Positions 1 through 8,179 are shown, counted from the first letter of the stretch. The stretch is DNA of 64,000 nt from Oceanimonas marisflavi (GCF_003049725.1 NZ_QAGM01000014.1:24857-88856), one strand, 5' to 3'. Translations and numbers: made by a program. The notes: generated from the sequence alone by a model not told the origin.

Positions 1-507
1 AACACCGTTGGCGGCGTAAGCCAGCATCATCTGGTCGTCAACCTTGTCGGAGATTTCAAGGGCGCTGTTATAGGTGGTAGCAGCACCAAACTTGTTGAAA
101 ACGTCGGTGAAGTAAATCACCTGAGCAGTCGGGTTCACGCTGCGACCAAAGGTCAGATCGGTGGTATCCATAAAGCGGAAACCGGCCCAGGCGTAACGAG
201 CAGCAAATTTGTTGCCATCACCGCCTTCGGCAGCGACCTGCCATTCCAGCTTACCGATCAGGTCAACGTCGTTGTTCAGGTTGTACTTGATATTAGCACC
301 CAGACGAGCGGAGCCATTGGTACCGAAGTTTTCGGCCTTGTCGGCGCCAGACTCTTCAATATCGCCCTGATAACCAAATTCACCGGCGTCAAACTGAACG
401 CGGCCGTACAGATCAACCTGGCTGCCTTCGTCGGAGTATACGGTCACGGCGCTGGCGGAGGTGGCGAACAGCGCGGGGATGGTCAGTGCAAGAATCGTTT
501 TTTTCAT
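1..507 (-). CDS. Outer-membrane porin, N-terminal part (gene runs off the left edge)
   Basis: The frame opens at the ATG complementary to 505-507 and stays open for 169 codons to the window edge. It begins MKKTILALTIPALFATSASA, a signal peptide with an ASA cleavage site. Then come VDLYGRVQFDAGEFGYQG and alternating polar/aromatic strands (RLGANIKYNLNNDVDLIGKL), followed by FRFMDTTDLTFGRSVNPT. These are usual features of trimeric general porins of Vibrio/Aeromonas type, where the LYGR strand follows the leader and a constriction loop comes later. It would form a diffusion channel in the outer membrane. Substrate preference cannot be judged from the part present. It is divergent from dinG, with about 255 bases between them that must hold both promoters. 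Confidence 0.9.
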   Translation of the reverse strand, partial: MKKTILALTIPALFATSASAVTVYSDEGSQVDLYGRVQFDAGEFGYQGDIEESGADKAENFGTNGSARLGANIKYNLNNDVDLIGKLEWQVAAEGGDGNKFAARYAWAGFRFMDTTDLTFGRSVNPTAQVIYFTDVFNKFGAATTYNSALEISDKVDDQMMLAYAANGV

Positions 508-762
508 GATTTTATTTGCCTACTGTAATTAAACACTAAGTCCTTGTTATTCCCTGTGTTAGCAACGCTAGCGTTACTATGGCGAGCAGCCTATCACCGG
601 GTTTTTGCCCGTGCAACAAAATCGCGGGAACTTTTTATGACAGTTGTGCTCACTCGCCACGCAAGTGTGATCAAGATCCCGTTTACGCCTTTGCATATTG
701 CAACTGGCATATAACCGACTACGGGATATACTTGTGGCCGTATTTTATACTGGAAAACCGCC

Positions 763-2817
763 ATGCAAAACACCGATTACCGCGCCCTTGTGCGGTCCAA
801 CTACCGTCAGTTAAGCCAGTCAATTCAGGGGTTTAAGCCCAGACGGGAGCAGAACTTTCTGGTGGCGGAAATCGGCAAGGTGCTGCTGGGTCAGTACGAT
901 CCCGCCCGGCGCATTCTGGTGGCCGAGGCCGGCACCGGCATTGGCAAGTCGCTGGCCTATCTGCAGGCCTGCATTCCCTGGGCCCGGCTCAACAACAAAA
1001 CAGTGGTGATCTCCACCGCCACCCTGGCGCTGCAGGAACAGCTGGTGAACAAGGATCTGCCGCTGTTTCAGCCCCACTGCCAGCCGTCCTTTACCTTTGC
1101 CCTGGCCAAGGGCCGGGCCCGCTACTGCTGCCGGCAGCGGCTGCAGAGTCTGATGCAGGGTGAAGGCCAGATAAGCATGTTTGAGGCCGCCGAGGCCCTC
1201 TCCCCCGCCCAGCAGCAACAACTGGCCGGGCTGTGGCGGGCACTGGAAGCCGGTGACTGGGCCGGCGACCGGGACAGCTGGGCCGAGCCCATTGCCGATG
1301 CACTCTGGCAACAAATCCAGACCGAACGCCACAGCTGCCAGCCTCAGCTGGGGCACCGCCACTGCCCCTTTCACCTGGCCCGGGCCGAGCTGGACAAGGT
1401 AAACGTGATTGTGGTGAACCACGCCCTGTTGCTGGCGGATCTGGCCATGGGCGGCGGCATTATTCTGCCCGAGCCGGAGCAGTGCGTGTATGTGCTGGAC
1501 GAAGCCCACCACATTGCCCATATCGCCCGGGAGCAGGGATCGGCCAGGCTGACCCTGCGCAGCGCCCGGCGCAATCTGGAGCAGTTCAACAAACAGCTGC
1601 CGGGCCTGGCCACGGCGCTAAAGGAAGACGGCCAGAACGCCGTCAACCGCAGCCAGCAGGCGCTGCAGCAGCTGATTCCTTCCCTGAGCGAACTTCATAA
1701 ACAGCTGCAGGCAGCCACCCGCCGGGGCGAGCTGGCCCCCGACGAGCAGGGTTGCCTGCGTTTTGCCGCCGGCGAGCTGCCCGAGCTGCTGAGCCATGCC
1801 CTCACCGCCCTGAAAGACGAGCACAAACAGCTGGCTCAGGGCCTGAGCCGGCTGCAAAACCAGCTTGCCGAGGCACTCAAGCAGCAACCGGGCAACAGTA
1901 CGGTATCGGGGGCCATGGCGGCGGTCAGCCTGCAACAACTGTATGCCGACGAGGCCCTGGGGCTGTGCGAGCTGATGCTCAAGGCGGTGGGCCCCAAACA
2001 AACCCCGCCGGCGCGCTGGCTGGAGCAGGGCAAACACGACATTACCCTGTGCGCCACCCCGCTGGCGGTGGGCCACTTGCTGGAGCAGTGGTGCTGGTCC
2101 CGGGCGGCGGCGGTGGTGATGGTGTCGGCCACCTTTACCGCCCTCAACGACTTCAGTTATTTTCGCCGGGCCGTGGGCCTGCGCGCCGACGACGGCAGCC
2201 AGTATCTGCGGCTGAACTCGCCCTTTGACTACCCCGGCTCACGGCTGATTATTCCGCCCCTGCCCTGCGAACCTCAGGATGCGGGCTTTGATGAGCTGCT
2301 GGTGGAGGAAATTCCCCGCTGGCTTGAAGGCGAACAGGCCAGTCTGGTACTGTTTTCCTCCTACCGGCAGATGAACGCCGTGGCCAAGGCCCTGCGCGGC
2401 AAGGGGCACAGCCTGCTGGTGCAGGGCGAGGCCGGCCGCCAGGCGCTGCTGGAGCTGCACCGCATGAAGTGCGACGGCGGCCAGCCCAGCGTGCTGTTTG
2501 GCACCGGCAGCTTTGCCGAGGGGCTGGATCTACCCGGCCATTACCTCACCAACCTGATCATCACCAAGCTGCCCTTTGCGGTGCCCACCTCGCCGGTGGA
2601 AGAAGCCATGGCCGAATGGATAAGCCTGAGCGGCGGCAACCCCTTTATGCAGCTCACCGTGCCCGAGGCCTCGCGCAAGCTTATTCAGGCCTGCGGCCGG
2701 CTGCTGCGCACCGAAACCGACCGGGGCCGCATTGTGCTGCTGGACCGGCGCCTGCTTACCCGCCGCTATGGCCCGGCGCTGCTGAATGCCCTGCCGCCGT
2801 TTGAGCGTGAAACATGA
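763..2817 (+). CDS. dinG: ATP-dependent DNA helicase DinG (XPD-like, iron-sulfur)
   Basis: Superfamily 2 helicase of 684 residues; DinG unwinds 5'-to-3' and resolves R-loops and blocked forks. Visible motifs are Walker A GTGIGKS at residues 57-63, an iron-sulfur cysteine set at C122/C123, C192 and C201, and DEAHH at 246-250. The helicase C half contains FGTGSFAEGLDLPG and ends with QACGRLLRTETDRGRI, the motif VI arginine region. Length is close to E. coli DinG (716). The N-terminal wording (ILVAEAGTGIGKSLAYL) is closer to Vibrio/Aeromonas DinG than to YoaA. In E. coli dinG is LexA-controlled; I find no clear LexA box in the 255 bases upstream. Confidence 0.93.
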   Translation: MQNTDYRALVRSNYRQLSQSIQGFKPRREQNFLVAEIGKVLLGQYDPARRILVAEAGTGIGKSLAYLQACIPWARLNNKTVVISTATLALQEQLVNKDLPLFQPHCQPSFTFALAKGRARYCCRQRLQSLMQGEGQISMFEAAEALSPAQQQQLAGLWRALEAGDWAGDRDSWAEPIADALWQQIQTERHSCQPQLGHRHCPFHLARAELDKVNVIVVNHALLLADLAMGGGIILPEPEQCVYVLDEAHHIAHIAREQGSARLTLRSARRNLEQFNKQLPGLATALKEDGQNAVNRSQQALQQLIPSLSELHKQLQAATRRGELAPDEQGCLRFAAGELPELLSHALTALKDEHKQLAQGLSRLQNQLAEALKQQPGNSTVSGAMAAVSLQQLYADEALGLCELMLKAVGPKQTPPARWLEQGKHDITLCATPLAVGHLLEQWCWSRAAAVVMVSATFTALNDFSYFRRAVGLRADDGSQYLRLNSPFDYPGSRLIIPPLPCEPQDAGFDELLVEEIPRWLEGEQASLVLFSSYRQMNAVAKALRGKGHSLLVQGEAGRQALLELHRMKCDGGQPSVLFGTGSFAEGLDLPGHYLTNLIITKLPFAVPTSPVEEAMAEWISLSGGNPFMQLTVPEASRKLIQACGRLLRTETDRGRIVLLDRRLLTRRYGPALLNALPPFERET

Positions 2818-2930
2818 ACCATATGGCGACGTTGGTAATTGCGCCCGGTTTTATAAATTGTCACAATCTTCCGGTTTAATACATAACGTGACGCCCGAAA
2901 CGGGCAGAATGGCTCAGGAGCCCTACCTAT

Positions 2931-3566
2931 ATGAAACTGCGTGTATCTCTCGCCGCCCTGGCTGCGGCCGGTCTTTCCTTTGGCGCCAGCGCCGCCACCT
3001 TTGAAGCTCAGCAGCCTTATCAGATCTTTCTGGTAAACGGCGAAAAAACCGCCGACACCATTGCCAAAAACATTCATGAAGTGACCCTGAATGAAGGCAA
3101 AAACCAGCTGGCCATTGGCTACACCAGTGATTTCTCCAACCGCTCCGAAATACGGGTGCTGAATGGCGACCCGGTGATCATCGAGCTGGACCAGGTGCCC
3201 GCCGACGCCGAGCTGACCATCGACTTTAACAAGCCGCTCAACTACCAGCTGGCCAAGCAGTTTCTGCGCGAGCAGCCCGAGCAGCTGACCGTGGTGGACA
3301 AGCGCACCGGCCAGCGCGTTGACGCCGAGCTCTCCGTGATCCCCATGCCTGCCGGCCTGGACACCGCCGGCGGCATTCAGCAGCACCTGAAGGAAACCCG
3401 CCAGGCCTTTAACGGTCGCACCGAAGCCGCCGTGGCCGCCGCCCAGGAAAAATTCGGTGACGCCGTGGTGGACGCCGACGCCATGGAAATGCTGCAGCAC
3501 TGGTGGAACGCCGCCGACGCCGACACCCGCCGCGCCTTCCAGATCTGGGCCATCCAACAGCAGTAA
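2931..3566 (+). CDS. Secreted DUF2057 (YccT-like) protein
   Basis: A 211-residue protein starting with a clear signal peptide (MKLRVSLAALAAAGLSFGASA, cut after ASA). The mature part opens TFEAQQPYQIFLVNGEKT and continues with LNEGKNQLAIGYTSDFSNRSE, the pattern of the DUF2057/YccT family of periplasmic proteins with no firmly assigned function. The C-terminus (MEMLQHWWNAADADTRRAFQIWA) is the amphipathic tail common in the family. It is a single gene; its stop is five bases before a REP cluster that separates it from the convergent DUF924 gene. Confidence 0.85.
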   Translation: MKLRVSLAALAAAGLSFGASAATFEAQQPYQIFLVNGEKTADTIAKNIHEVTLNEGKNQLAIGYTSDFSNRSEIRVLNGDPVIIELDQVPADAELTIDFNKPLNYQLAKQFLREQPEQLTVVDKRTGQRVDAELSVIPMPAGLDTAGGIQQHLKETRQAFNGRTEAAVAAAQEKFGDAVVDADAMEMLQHWWNAADADTRRAFQIWAIQQQ

Positions 3567-3570
3567 AATA

Positions 3571-3638
3571 AAAGGGGTCGGAGTCAATTAATTAAAATGT
3601 CTCCGACCCCTTTTAAAAACGACTCCGACCCCTTTTTT
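3571..3638. repeat. REP cluster (three arms) between convergent genes
   Basis: Reading left to right there is a GGGGTCGGAGTCAATTAATT arm, then the reverse of the variant arm (ATGTCTCCGACCCC), then a reverse GACTCCGACCCC arm ending in a T-run. It is a cut-down version of the four-arm nested clusters at 4926 and 51003, lacking one inner arm. It lies between the stop of the DUF2057 gene and the stop of the DUF924 gene, and could act as a two-way terminator. The T-run at 3633-3639 overlaps the DUF924 stop codon. Confidence 0.9.
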
Positions 3639-4189
3639 TAAAACCCCGAGCCGGGCTGCCTGAGGAATTCCAGCTCCTCGGGGGTGGACGGCCGCCCGAG
3701 AATGGCGTTGCGATGCGGATAGCGGCCAAAGCGCTGAATAATATCCCGGTGACGATGTTCAAAGTCGAGATTGTCGGCCAGCCCCAGCCGTTCAAACAGA
3801 ACCAGCCCCTGATCATGAATTGCCAGCGACTCACTGTGCATGAACGGCATATACAAAAACAGCCGCTGCTGCGCCGTTAACGCCCGCTCGGCCCCCCGGC
3901 TGATGGCCTCCTGAGCCAGCGCCAGGGCCATGCCGTCGGCGGCAAAGGATGCCGGTTTACCCCGGTGAATATTGCGGGAAAACTGATCCAGCACAATCAC
4001 CTCCGCCAGCCGTCCCTGCATGCAAACACGCCATTCAAACAGCTCGCCTTTGCAGGCCCGCTCATGCAGCGCACCAAAGCGCTCGGCAATGCGGGCATCC
4101 AGCCCTGCATCCTTGCGCCACCACTGGGCCGGCGTAAGCTCCTCAAACCAGAAGTCCAGCACCGACTGACTAAAAGGGGTCGGAGTCAT
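3638..4189 (-). CDS. DUF924 family protein with a REP-encoded N-terminus
   Basis: A 183-residue DUF924 protein of unknown biochemical role. Family landmarks are VLDFWFEELTPAQWWRKD near the N-terminus, IVLDQFSRNIHRG in the middle, and FLYMPFMHSESLAIHDQ followed by RYPHRNAILGRPSTPEE. The start chosen is the ATG inside the REP copy at 4172-4193, so the first six residues MTPTPF come from the repeat. A longer frame exists upstream but runs through the RAYT gene. This ATG overlaps the RAYT stop as ATGA, so the two genes are probably translated in succession. The stop codon overlaps the T-run of the next REP cluster. Confidence 0.85.
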   Translation of the reverse strand: MTPTPFSQSVLDFWFEELTPAQWWRKDAGLDARIAERFGALHERACKGELFEWRVCMQGRLAEVIVLDQFSRNIHRGKPASFAADGMALALAQEAISRGAERALTAQQRLFLYMPFMHSESLAIHDQGLVLFERLGLADNLDFEHRHRDIIQRFGRYPHRNAILGRPSTPEELEFLRQPGSGF

Positions 4190-4193
4190 TTTT
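4172..4193 (-). repeat. Single REP arm carrying a stop/start junction
   Basis: A single GGGGTCGGAGTCATTTTT arm without an inverted partner. On the minus strand it reads AAAAATGACTCCGACCCC; its ATGA contains the TGA that ends the RAYT gene (4186-4188) and the ATG that begins the DUF924 gene (4187-4189). The same arrangement recurs at the rfbC/kpsC boundary. Confidence 0.9.
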
Positions 4194-4878
4194 CCACCCT
4201 CTTTGGTCGCCCCTGGTGCAGGTTGCCCACCTGTACCCGGGCCTGTTGCTGAATACGCTGCTCGAACCCCTCTTCTCCCAAGGGGTAGTTGTGCTTCAGG
4301 CACTCCCGCAGATGCTCCAGATCCGCTTCGGGAAAGCCTTCTTCAAACAGGCTTCGGTAGGCCTTTTGCCTGGCTGAACTGCTGTTGCCCAGCCGCAGAT
4401 AAATATCGTGGGGCGTAATGCAGCTAATGGCCCTGCCATTGACATTACTCTGATAACTGGACCAGAAATACTGCCCCGGATAGGCCACCATGCCGGCCCG
4501 CACCGGATTCAGCTCAATGTAGCGCTGGCAAGTCAGCAGGTAGGGTTCACTGTCGATAAGACTCGACCTGTGCCGGCCTTCCCACAGGGTGCCGGTTCTC
4601 TGATAGCGATGGTTGATATAGCCGACATAACTTCTGCCAAGGGCCTGCATCACCTTCGAGATGCCATCCTCGCTGGAGGGGGTCATCAATAAATGCACAT
4701 GGTTGGTCATCAGCACATAGGCGTGAAGCTCCACGTCAAAACGCTCAAGGGCCCGGGTCAGCGTTTTGATGTAAAAGCCTCTGTCTTCGTCGGAAAAGAA
4801 ACAGTCCTGCCGGTTGTTGCCGCGCTGCACCACATGGCTGGGCACCCCGGGCAAATAACACCGTTTTCTTCTGGGCAT
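4186..4878 (-). CDS. REP-associated tyrosine transposase (RAYT, TnpA_REP, Y1 family)
   Basis: A 230-residue single-strand HUH/Y1 transposase of the IS200-related RAYT group, which binds and cuts REP hairpins as single-stranded DNA. Visible marks are PSHVVQRGNNRQDCFF near the N-terminus, the metal-binding HUH-type motif MTNHVHLLMTP (H60 and H62), LWEGRHRSSLID, and QRYIELNPVRAGM with the candidate nucleophile Y120. It is not flanked by IS200-type ends but by REP clusters at 3571, 4172 and 4926, as expected for a domesticated RAYT serving dispersed REPs. A GGGGATGCGAGG stretch precedes the ATG. The C-terminal region after residue 150 is longer than the catalytic core and may recognise the repeats. 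Confidence 0.93.
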   Translation of the reverse strand: MPRRKRCYLPGVPSHVVQRGNNRQDCFFSDEDRGFYIKTLTRALERFDVELHAYVLMTNHVHLLMTPSSEDGISKVMQALGRSYVGYINHRYQRTGTLWEGRHRSSLIDSEPYLLTCQRYIELNPVRAGMVAYPGQYFWSSYQSNVNGRAISCITPHDIYLRLGNSSSARQKAYRSLFEEGFPEADLEHLRECLKHNYPLGEEGFEQRIQQQARVQVGNLHQGRPKRVEK

Positions 4879-4925
4879 CCTCGCATCCCCTTGCTCACGT
4901 TATAAACAAAGATAGCAGGAGAAAA

Positions 4926-5027
4926 ATAAAAGGGGTCTGAGTCAATTTTTTAAAAGGGGTCGGAGACATTTTTGCTTTGAGAGAGCAAAAATGTCTCCGA
5001 CCCTTAATTGACTCCGACCCCTTTTTA
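4926..5027. repeat. Nested four-arm REP cluster
   Basis: The outer pair is GGGGTCTGAGTCAATT (one base off the usual core) and AATTGACTCCGACCCC. The inner pair is GGGGTCGGAGACATTTTTGC and GCAAAAATGTCTCCGACCC around a short TTTGAGA loop. The whole could fold as one long cruciform. It lies directly upstream of the RAYT gene and ends one base from the stop codon of the YjiH-type gene. Confidence 0.92.
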
Positions 5028-6392
5028 TCAGAACACCAGGTGGGCGATAAGGGCGATCACCGGCAGGGTAACCAGGGTACGCATCAGAAAGATGACAAAC
5101 AGCTCCACTATGTTCACCGGGATCTTGCTGCCCAGTAGCAGGGCACCCACTTCCGACATGTAGATCAGCTGGGTCACCGACAGGGCGGCAATCACAAAGC
5201 GGGTCATGTCGCTTTCAATGGAAGTGGCCAGAATGGCCGGAATAAACATGTCGGCAAAGCCCACCACCATGGTCTGGGACGCTGCAGCCGCCTCGGGGAT
5301 CTGCAGCAGCTCCAGCAGCGGTACAAAGGGCATGCCCAGCCAGGCAAACAGCGGTGTGGTTTCCGCCACCACCAGCGCCAGGGTGCCAAAGGCCATCACC
5401 ACCGGCAGCACACCCAGCAGCATGTCCAGGGCATTGTGCACACCGGCACGGGCCACCTGACCCAGGCTTTCCACCCGCTCGGCCCGGGCCAGCGCCAGCT
5501 CCAGACCATGGCGCAGACGGGAATAGCCCTCGGGGGTCGCCTCGGTACCGGCCGGGCGCGACTCGCCGTTAATAAAGGTGTCTTTTTTCCAGCACAGGGG
5601 CGGCAGCCGTGGCACCACAATGGCGGCCACAATGCCGGCCAGACACACGGCGCCGTAAAATGGCAGGAACATGTGCTCCAGCTTCACCTGGGCCAGCACC
5701 ACCAGACTGAAGGTAATGGACACCGCCGAGAAGGTGGTGCCGATCACCGCCGCTTCCCGCTGGGTGTAATGATGACCTTCATACTGCTTGCTGGTGAGCA
5801 AAATGCCCACGCTGCCATCTCCCAGCCAGGACGCCATGCAGTCCACCGCCGAGCGACCGGGCAGCCGGAACACCGGCCGCATAATGCGGGTCAGCAGGGT
5901 GCCCACCAGCTCCAGCAGGCCAAAGTCGAGCAGCAGCGGCAGCAACAGGCCGGCAAAAATAAACACGGAAAACAGCACCGGCAGCAGATCGTTCAGCACC
6001 AGGCCGCCGGTGTCGCCGCTGTAGAGCATTTCGGGGCCAGCCTGAAAATGCACCAGCAGCACAAACACCGCGCCCAGCACCCGGCTCACCAGCCACACCG
6101 GGCTGACATTGAACAGGGTATTGAGAAAGACACTGTTCCTGATCGGGGCCGGCCTGACCAGGGTGCCCAGCACGGTCAGCAAGGCCGACAGGGTCACCAG
6201 CCCGGTCACAATGGCCGGCAACTGCTCGCCCAGCATGGCCTGCACACTCTTGGCCAGCACCGCGATCATAATGGTCAGGTCGCCGTTGTAGCTGACCGGG
6301 GTCATAAACAGCAGGATCCCTGCCAGCGACGGCAGCAGGAACATCAGCCAGTTGCGGGTGACGCTCGCCGGTTTCGTCAGCGTTTTTTCCAT
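5028..6392 (-). CDS. YjiH-family membrane protein with nucleoside-recognition (Gate) domains
   Basis: A 454-residue polytopic inner-membrane protein. It resembles the YjiH/SpoIIM-like Gate family: a first hydrophobic block (WLMFLLPSLAGILLFMTPVS), then FAGLLLPLLLDFGLLELVGT and CMASWLGDGSVGILLTSKQY, and in the C half VGFADMFIPAILATS and LIYMSEVGALLLGSKIP. Family transport substrates are not established. The start taken is the ATG at 6392, preceded by AAGGAGTATTC, a strong ribosome site; the longer upstream frame has no such site. Its stop abuts a REP cluster that may end its transcript. Confidence 0.8.
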   Translation of the reverse strand: MEKTLTKPASVTRNWLMFLLPSLAGILLFMTPVSYNGDLTIMIAVLAKSVQAMLGEQLPAIVTGLVTLSALLTVLGTLVRPAPIRNSVFLNTLFNVSPVWLVSRVLGAVFVLLVHFQAGPEMLYSGDTGGLVLNDLLPVLFSVFIFAGLLLPLLLDFGLLELVGTLLTRIMRPVFRLPGRSAVDCMASWLGDGSVGILLTSKQYEGHHYTQREAAVIGTTFSAVSITFSLVVLAQVKLEHMFLPFYGAVCLAGIVAAIVVPRLPPLCWKKDTFINGESRPAGTEATPEGYSRLRHGLELALARAERVESLGQVARAGVHNALDMLLGVLPVVMAFGTLALVVAETTPLFAWLGMPFVPLLELLQIPEAAAASQTMVVGFADMFIPAILATSIESDMTRFVIAALSVTQLIYMSEVGALLLGSKIPVNIVELFVIFLMRTLVTLPVIALIAHLVF

Positions 6393-6657
6393 GAATACTC
6401 CTTGCCGCCGGGCTCCGCCCCGGCGTGAATGTAAATCAGTAATCGTGAACAGGCTGACCTCCCCTCGCCGCAAGTGCATAAAGAACGGAGAGCAGCGCAT
6501 AATACAGCACAAGATTCAGTGCCCGATGAATAGTTATTTTACAGACAAAGATTTTGCACCAAAAGACACAATTGGAATATTACACTGAAAAAAGAGTCAA
6601 AAACCGGAGTTGCTTCTCAATTATTTAACAATGTGATCCACACCCCATAACAGCCGT

Positions 6658-7311
6658 TCAACGTCGCGTCAGCAAAAAACACAGTTCATCAAAAAAGGTG
6701 CACTCCCCCGCCACCACCCGGCGGTTTTGCGATCCTTCACGGGTGTGCGCCAGCAGCTCCACCTCAAAGTACGGCTCAAACAGGGTGCGCACCTCGGCCT
6801 CGTTCACCGCAAAGGGCGGCTGCTGGCCCTTTACCGAGTCGTGGTTGACGGTCACCAGCAGCACCCGGCCCGCTGAGCTCATCAGGCTCGCCATCAGCGC
6901 CGCGTAGCCCGGGCGCATGGCCGGTGGCAGCGCGATCAGGGCCGCCCGGTCGTAGGCCAGTTCAAACTGCCGCCCAAGGGCTCCGGCCTGAAAGAAATCG
7001 CCTTCATACAAACGCAGCGGCCCCTGCTGCCAGCAGGTGAACGGCCCCTCGGCCATGCGCTGCGGCTGAAGCCCCGCTTCCGTAAAAAAGTCTTCCACCG
7101 CCAGCGGCGACAGCTCAAAACCGGCCACACCGTGCCCCTGCTCCACCAGCCAGTGCATGTCGCGGCTTTTGCCACACAGGGGCACCAGCACCTCGGCGCC
7201 CGGCAGCGCATCGGTGCGCTGCCAGCAGGCCCGCAAGTGGGCGTTAATCTCATTCTGATGAAAACCGATACGGGAGGTTTGCCAGCGCTGATGCCAGAAT
7301 TCCGCGTCCAT
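6658..7311 (-). CDS. tpm: Thiopurine S-methyltransferase
   Basis: A 217-residue SAM-dependent methyltransferase, the standard length of bacterial Tpm. It begins MDAEFWHQRWQTSRIGFHQ, the family signature, then has VLVPLCGKSRDMHWLVEQG (SAM-binding loop), GFELSPLAVEDFF, AYDRAALIALPPAMRPGYA and CTFFDELCFLLTRR at the end. It methylates thiopurines and, in some bacteria, selenium and tellurium oxyanions. The start has AGGAGAACATC in front. It lies 15 bases beyond the terminator of the upstream DUF4250 gene, so its transcript either reads through that hairpin or starts very close to it. Confidence 0.92.
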   Translation of the reverse strand: MDAEFWHQRWQTSRIGFHQNEINAHLRACWQRTDALPGAEVLVPLCGKSRDMHWLVEQGHGVAGFELSPLAVEDFFTEAGLQPQRMAEGPFTCWQQGPLRLYEGDFFQAGALGRQFELAYDRAALIALPPAMRPGYAALMASLMSSAGRVLLVTVNHDSVKGQQPPFAVNEAEVRTLFEPYFEVELLAHTREGSQNRRVVAGECTFFDELCFLLTRR

Positions 7312-7325
7312 GATGTTCTCCTGCA

Positions 7326-7354
7326 ATAAAAAAACCGGACTATGGCAGTCCGGT
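7326..7354 (-). terminator. Rho-independent terminator of the DUF4250 gene
   Basis: On the minus strand an ACCGGACT / AGTCCGGT stem (7334-7354, five-base loop) is followed by seven T residues. It sits 29 bases past the DUF4250 stop and just before the tpm ribosome site, so it could also attenuate read-through into tpm. Confidence 0.85.
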
Positions 7355-7382
7355 CTGGTCTGTTCAAGGGCAAGCCGGCCTG

Positions 7383-7583
7383 TCAGCGGGACGCCGCCCG
7401 AAACTGGTTGCTGTTGCAGTCGTAACGATAGCCAATTTGCGCCATGCGCGCGCTCACCCAGCCGCCGTCCAGCTCGTAGCGCGACAACAGGGCGTCCAGG
7501 CTGTCGCATTCGATGCGCAGTTTTTCATTGAGAATGCTCAGCACCATGTGGGTATCCATTCGTTCCAGTTGCGCTTTGTCCAT
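7383..7583 (-). CDS. Small DUF4250 protein
   Basis: A 66-residue protein matching the DUF4250 pattern: LERMDTHMVLSILNEKLR near the start, a leucine-rich middle (SLDALLSRYELDGG) and IGYRYDCNSNQFR at the C-terminus. No function is known for the family. The ATG at 7583 has AGGAGAGCAAA directly in front, which decides it over the longer frame upstream. It reads divergently from sulA and is followed by its own terminator. Confidence 0.85.
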   Translation of the reverse strand: MDKAQLERMDTHMVLSILNEKLRIECDSLDALLSRYELDGGWVSARMAQIGYRYDCNSNQFRAASR

Positions 7584-7681
7584 TTTGCTCTCCTGCTGGT
7601 AACAGGCCGGCATCACTGCCGGCATGATCGAAACACTGTAAATTTATCCAGTTAAATATTGACCAGTCCGCCCTTGGCGAA

Positions 7682-7701
7682 TACTGTATATATACACAGT
7701 A
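7682..7701 (+). promoter_or_regulatory. LexA (SOS) box
   Basis: TACTGTATATATACACAGTA fits the gammaproteobacterial LexA consensus: CTGT at 7684-7687, eight alternating bases, ACAG at 7696-7699. A -35-like TTGACC lies at 7659-7664, and 17 bases later a -10-like TACTGT falls inside the box, so bound LexA would block polymerase. The sulA ATG begins 21 bases past the box. Confidence 0.95.
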
Positions 7702-7722
7702 AATAACAGGCAGGGCCGAACT

Positions 7723-8115
7723 ATGATGAACCTTCCGTCAATCCGCAAGCAGGCACTGATCCCGTCGCAGCAGGCCTTGCCCCGCTGCACCACCGCCGCG
7801 CTCGGCACCACACCACAGCCCGGGCTGCTTGCCCGGCTGGCGGCCCTCAGCCATGGCAACAGCGGCTGGATCCTGGTGGCCAACGCCCCTGCCCGGCTGT
7901 GCCGGCAGCGTCTGCTTGCTGCCGGCATCAACCCCGCCCGGGTGGTGGACGCCCACCGCCTGAGTCCGGCCCAGCTGCAACAGGCCCTGGCCAGCCCGGC
8001 CATTGCCGCCGTGGTGTGCTGGCAACAGCAAGATGGAACCTTTTTGCCTCAGCGGCAAGGCGGTGCGCGCCTTTTTGTGATCGGCCCGGCAGTGCCGGCC
8101 TGCCCGCTGCACTGA
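7723..8115 (+). CDS. sulA: SOS cell-division inhibitor SulA
   Basis: A 130-residue SulA-family protein that binds FtsZ and halts septation during DNA damage. Recognisable parts are LAALSHGNSGWILVANAP, followed by RQRLLAAGINPARVVDAHRL and LASPAIAAVVCWQQ, the RecA-like fold shared by SulA proteins. It is shorter than E. coli SulA (169). The N-terminus is divergent, as usual. Identity is strongly backed by the LexA box immediately upstream. It is a single gene ended by a two-way terminator shared with hemH. Confidence 0.9.
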   Translation: MMNLPSIRKQALIPSQQALPRCTTAALGTTPQPGLLARLAALSHGNSGWILVANAPARLCRQRLLAAGINPARVVDAHRLSPAQLQQALASPAIAAVVCWQQQDGTFLPQRQGGARLFVIGPAVPACPLH

Positions 8116-8143
8116 GCGGTATTGAGCAATTGACGAGCAATAA

Positions 8144-8179
8144 AAAAACCGGCGTTGCGGTTAAGCAACGCCGGTTTTT
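8144..8179. terminator. Bidirectional terminator between sulA and hemH
   Basis: A perfect 15-base stem (AAAAACCGGCGTTGC with GCAACGCCGGTTTTT) around a six-base loop, with A-runs on the left and T-runs on the right. It should stop sulA transcripts on the plus strand and hemH transcripts on the minus strand. Confidence 0.93.

Noticed and set aside
4926..5027. Direct and inverted repeats that might suggest a CRISPR array
   Set aside because: The units are inverted hairpin arms of two types with no regularly spaced unique spacers, and no cas genes are nearby; they are REPs.
5436..6428. Open frame of 330 codons opposite the YjiH-type gene
   Set aside because: Its translation is low-complexity (rich in Gln, His, Arg, Gly), as expected for the antisense of a GC-rich membrane-protein gene, and it lacks a ribosome site.
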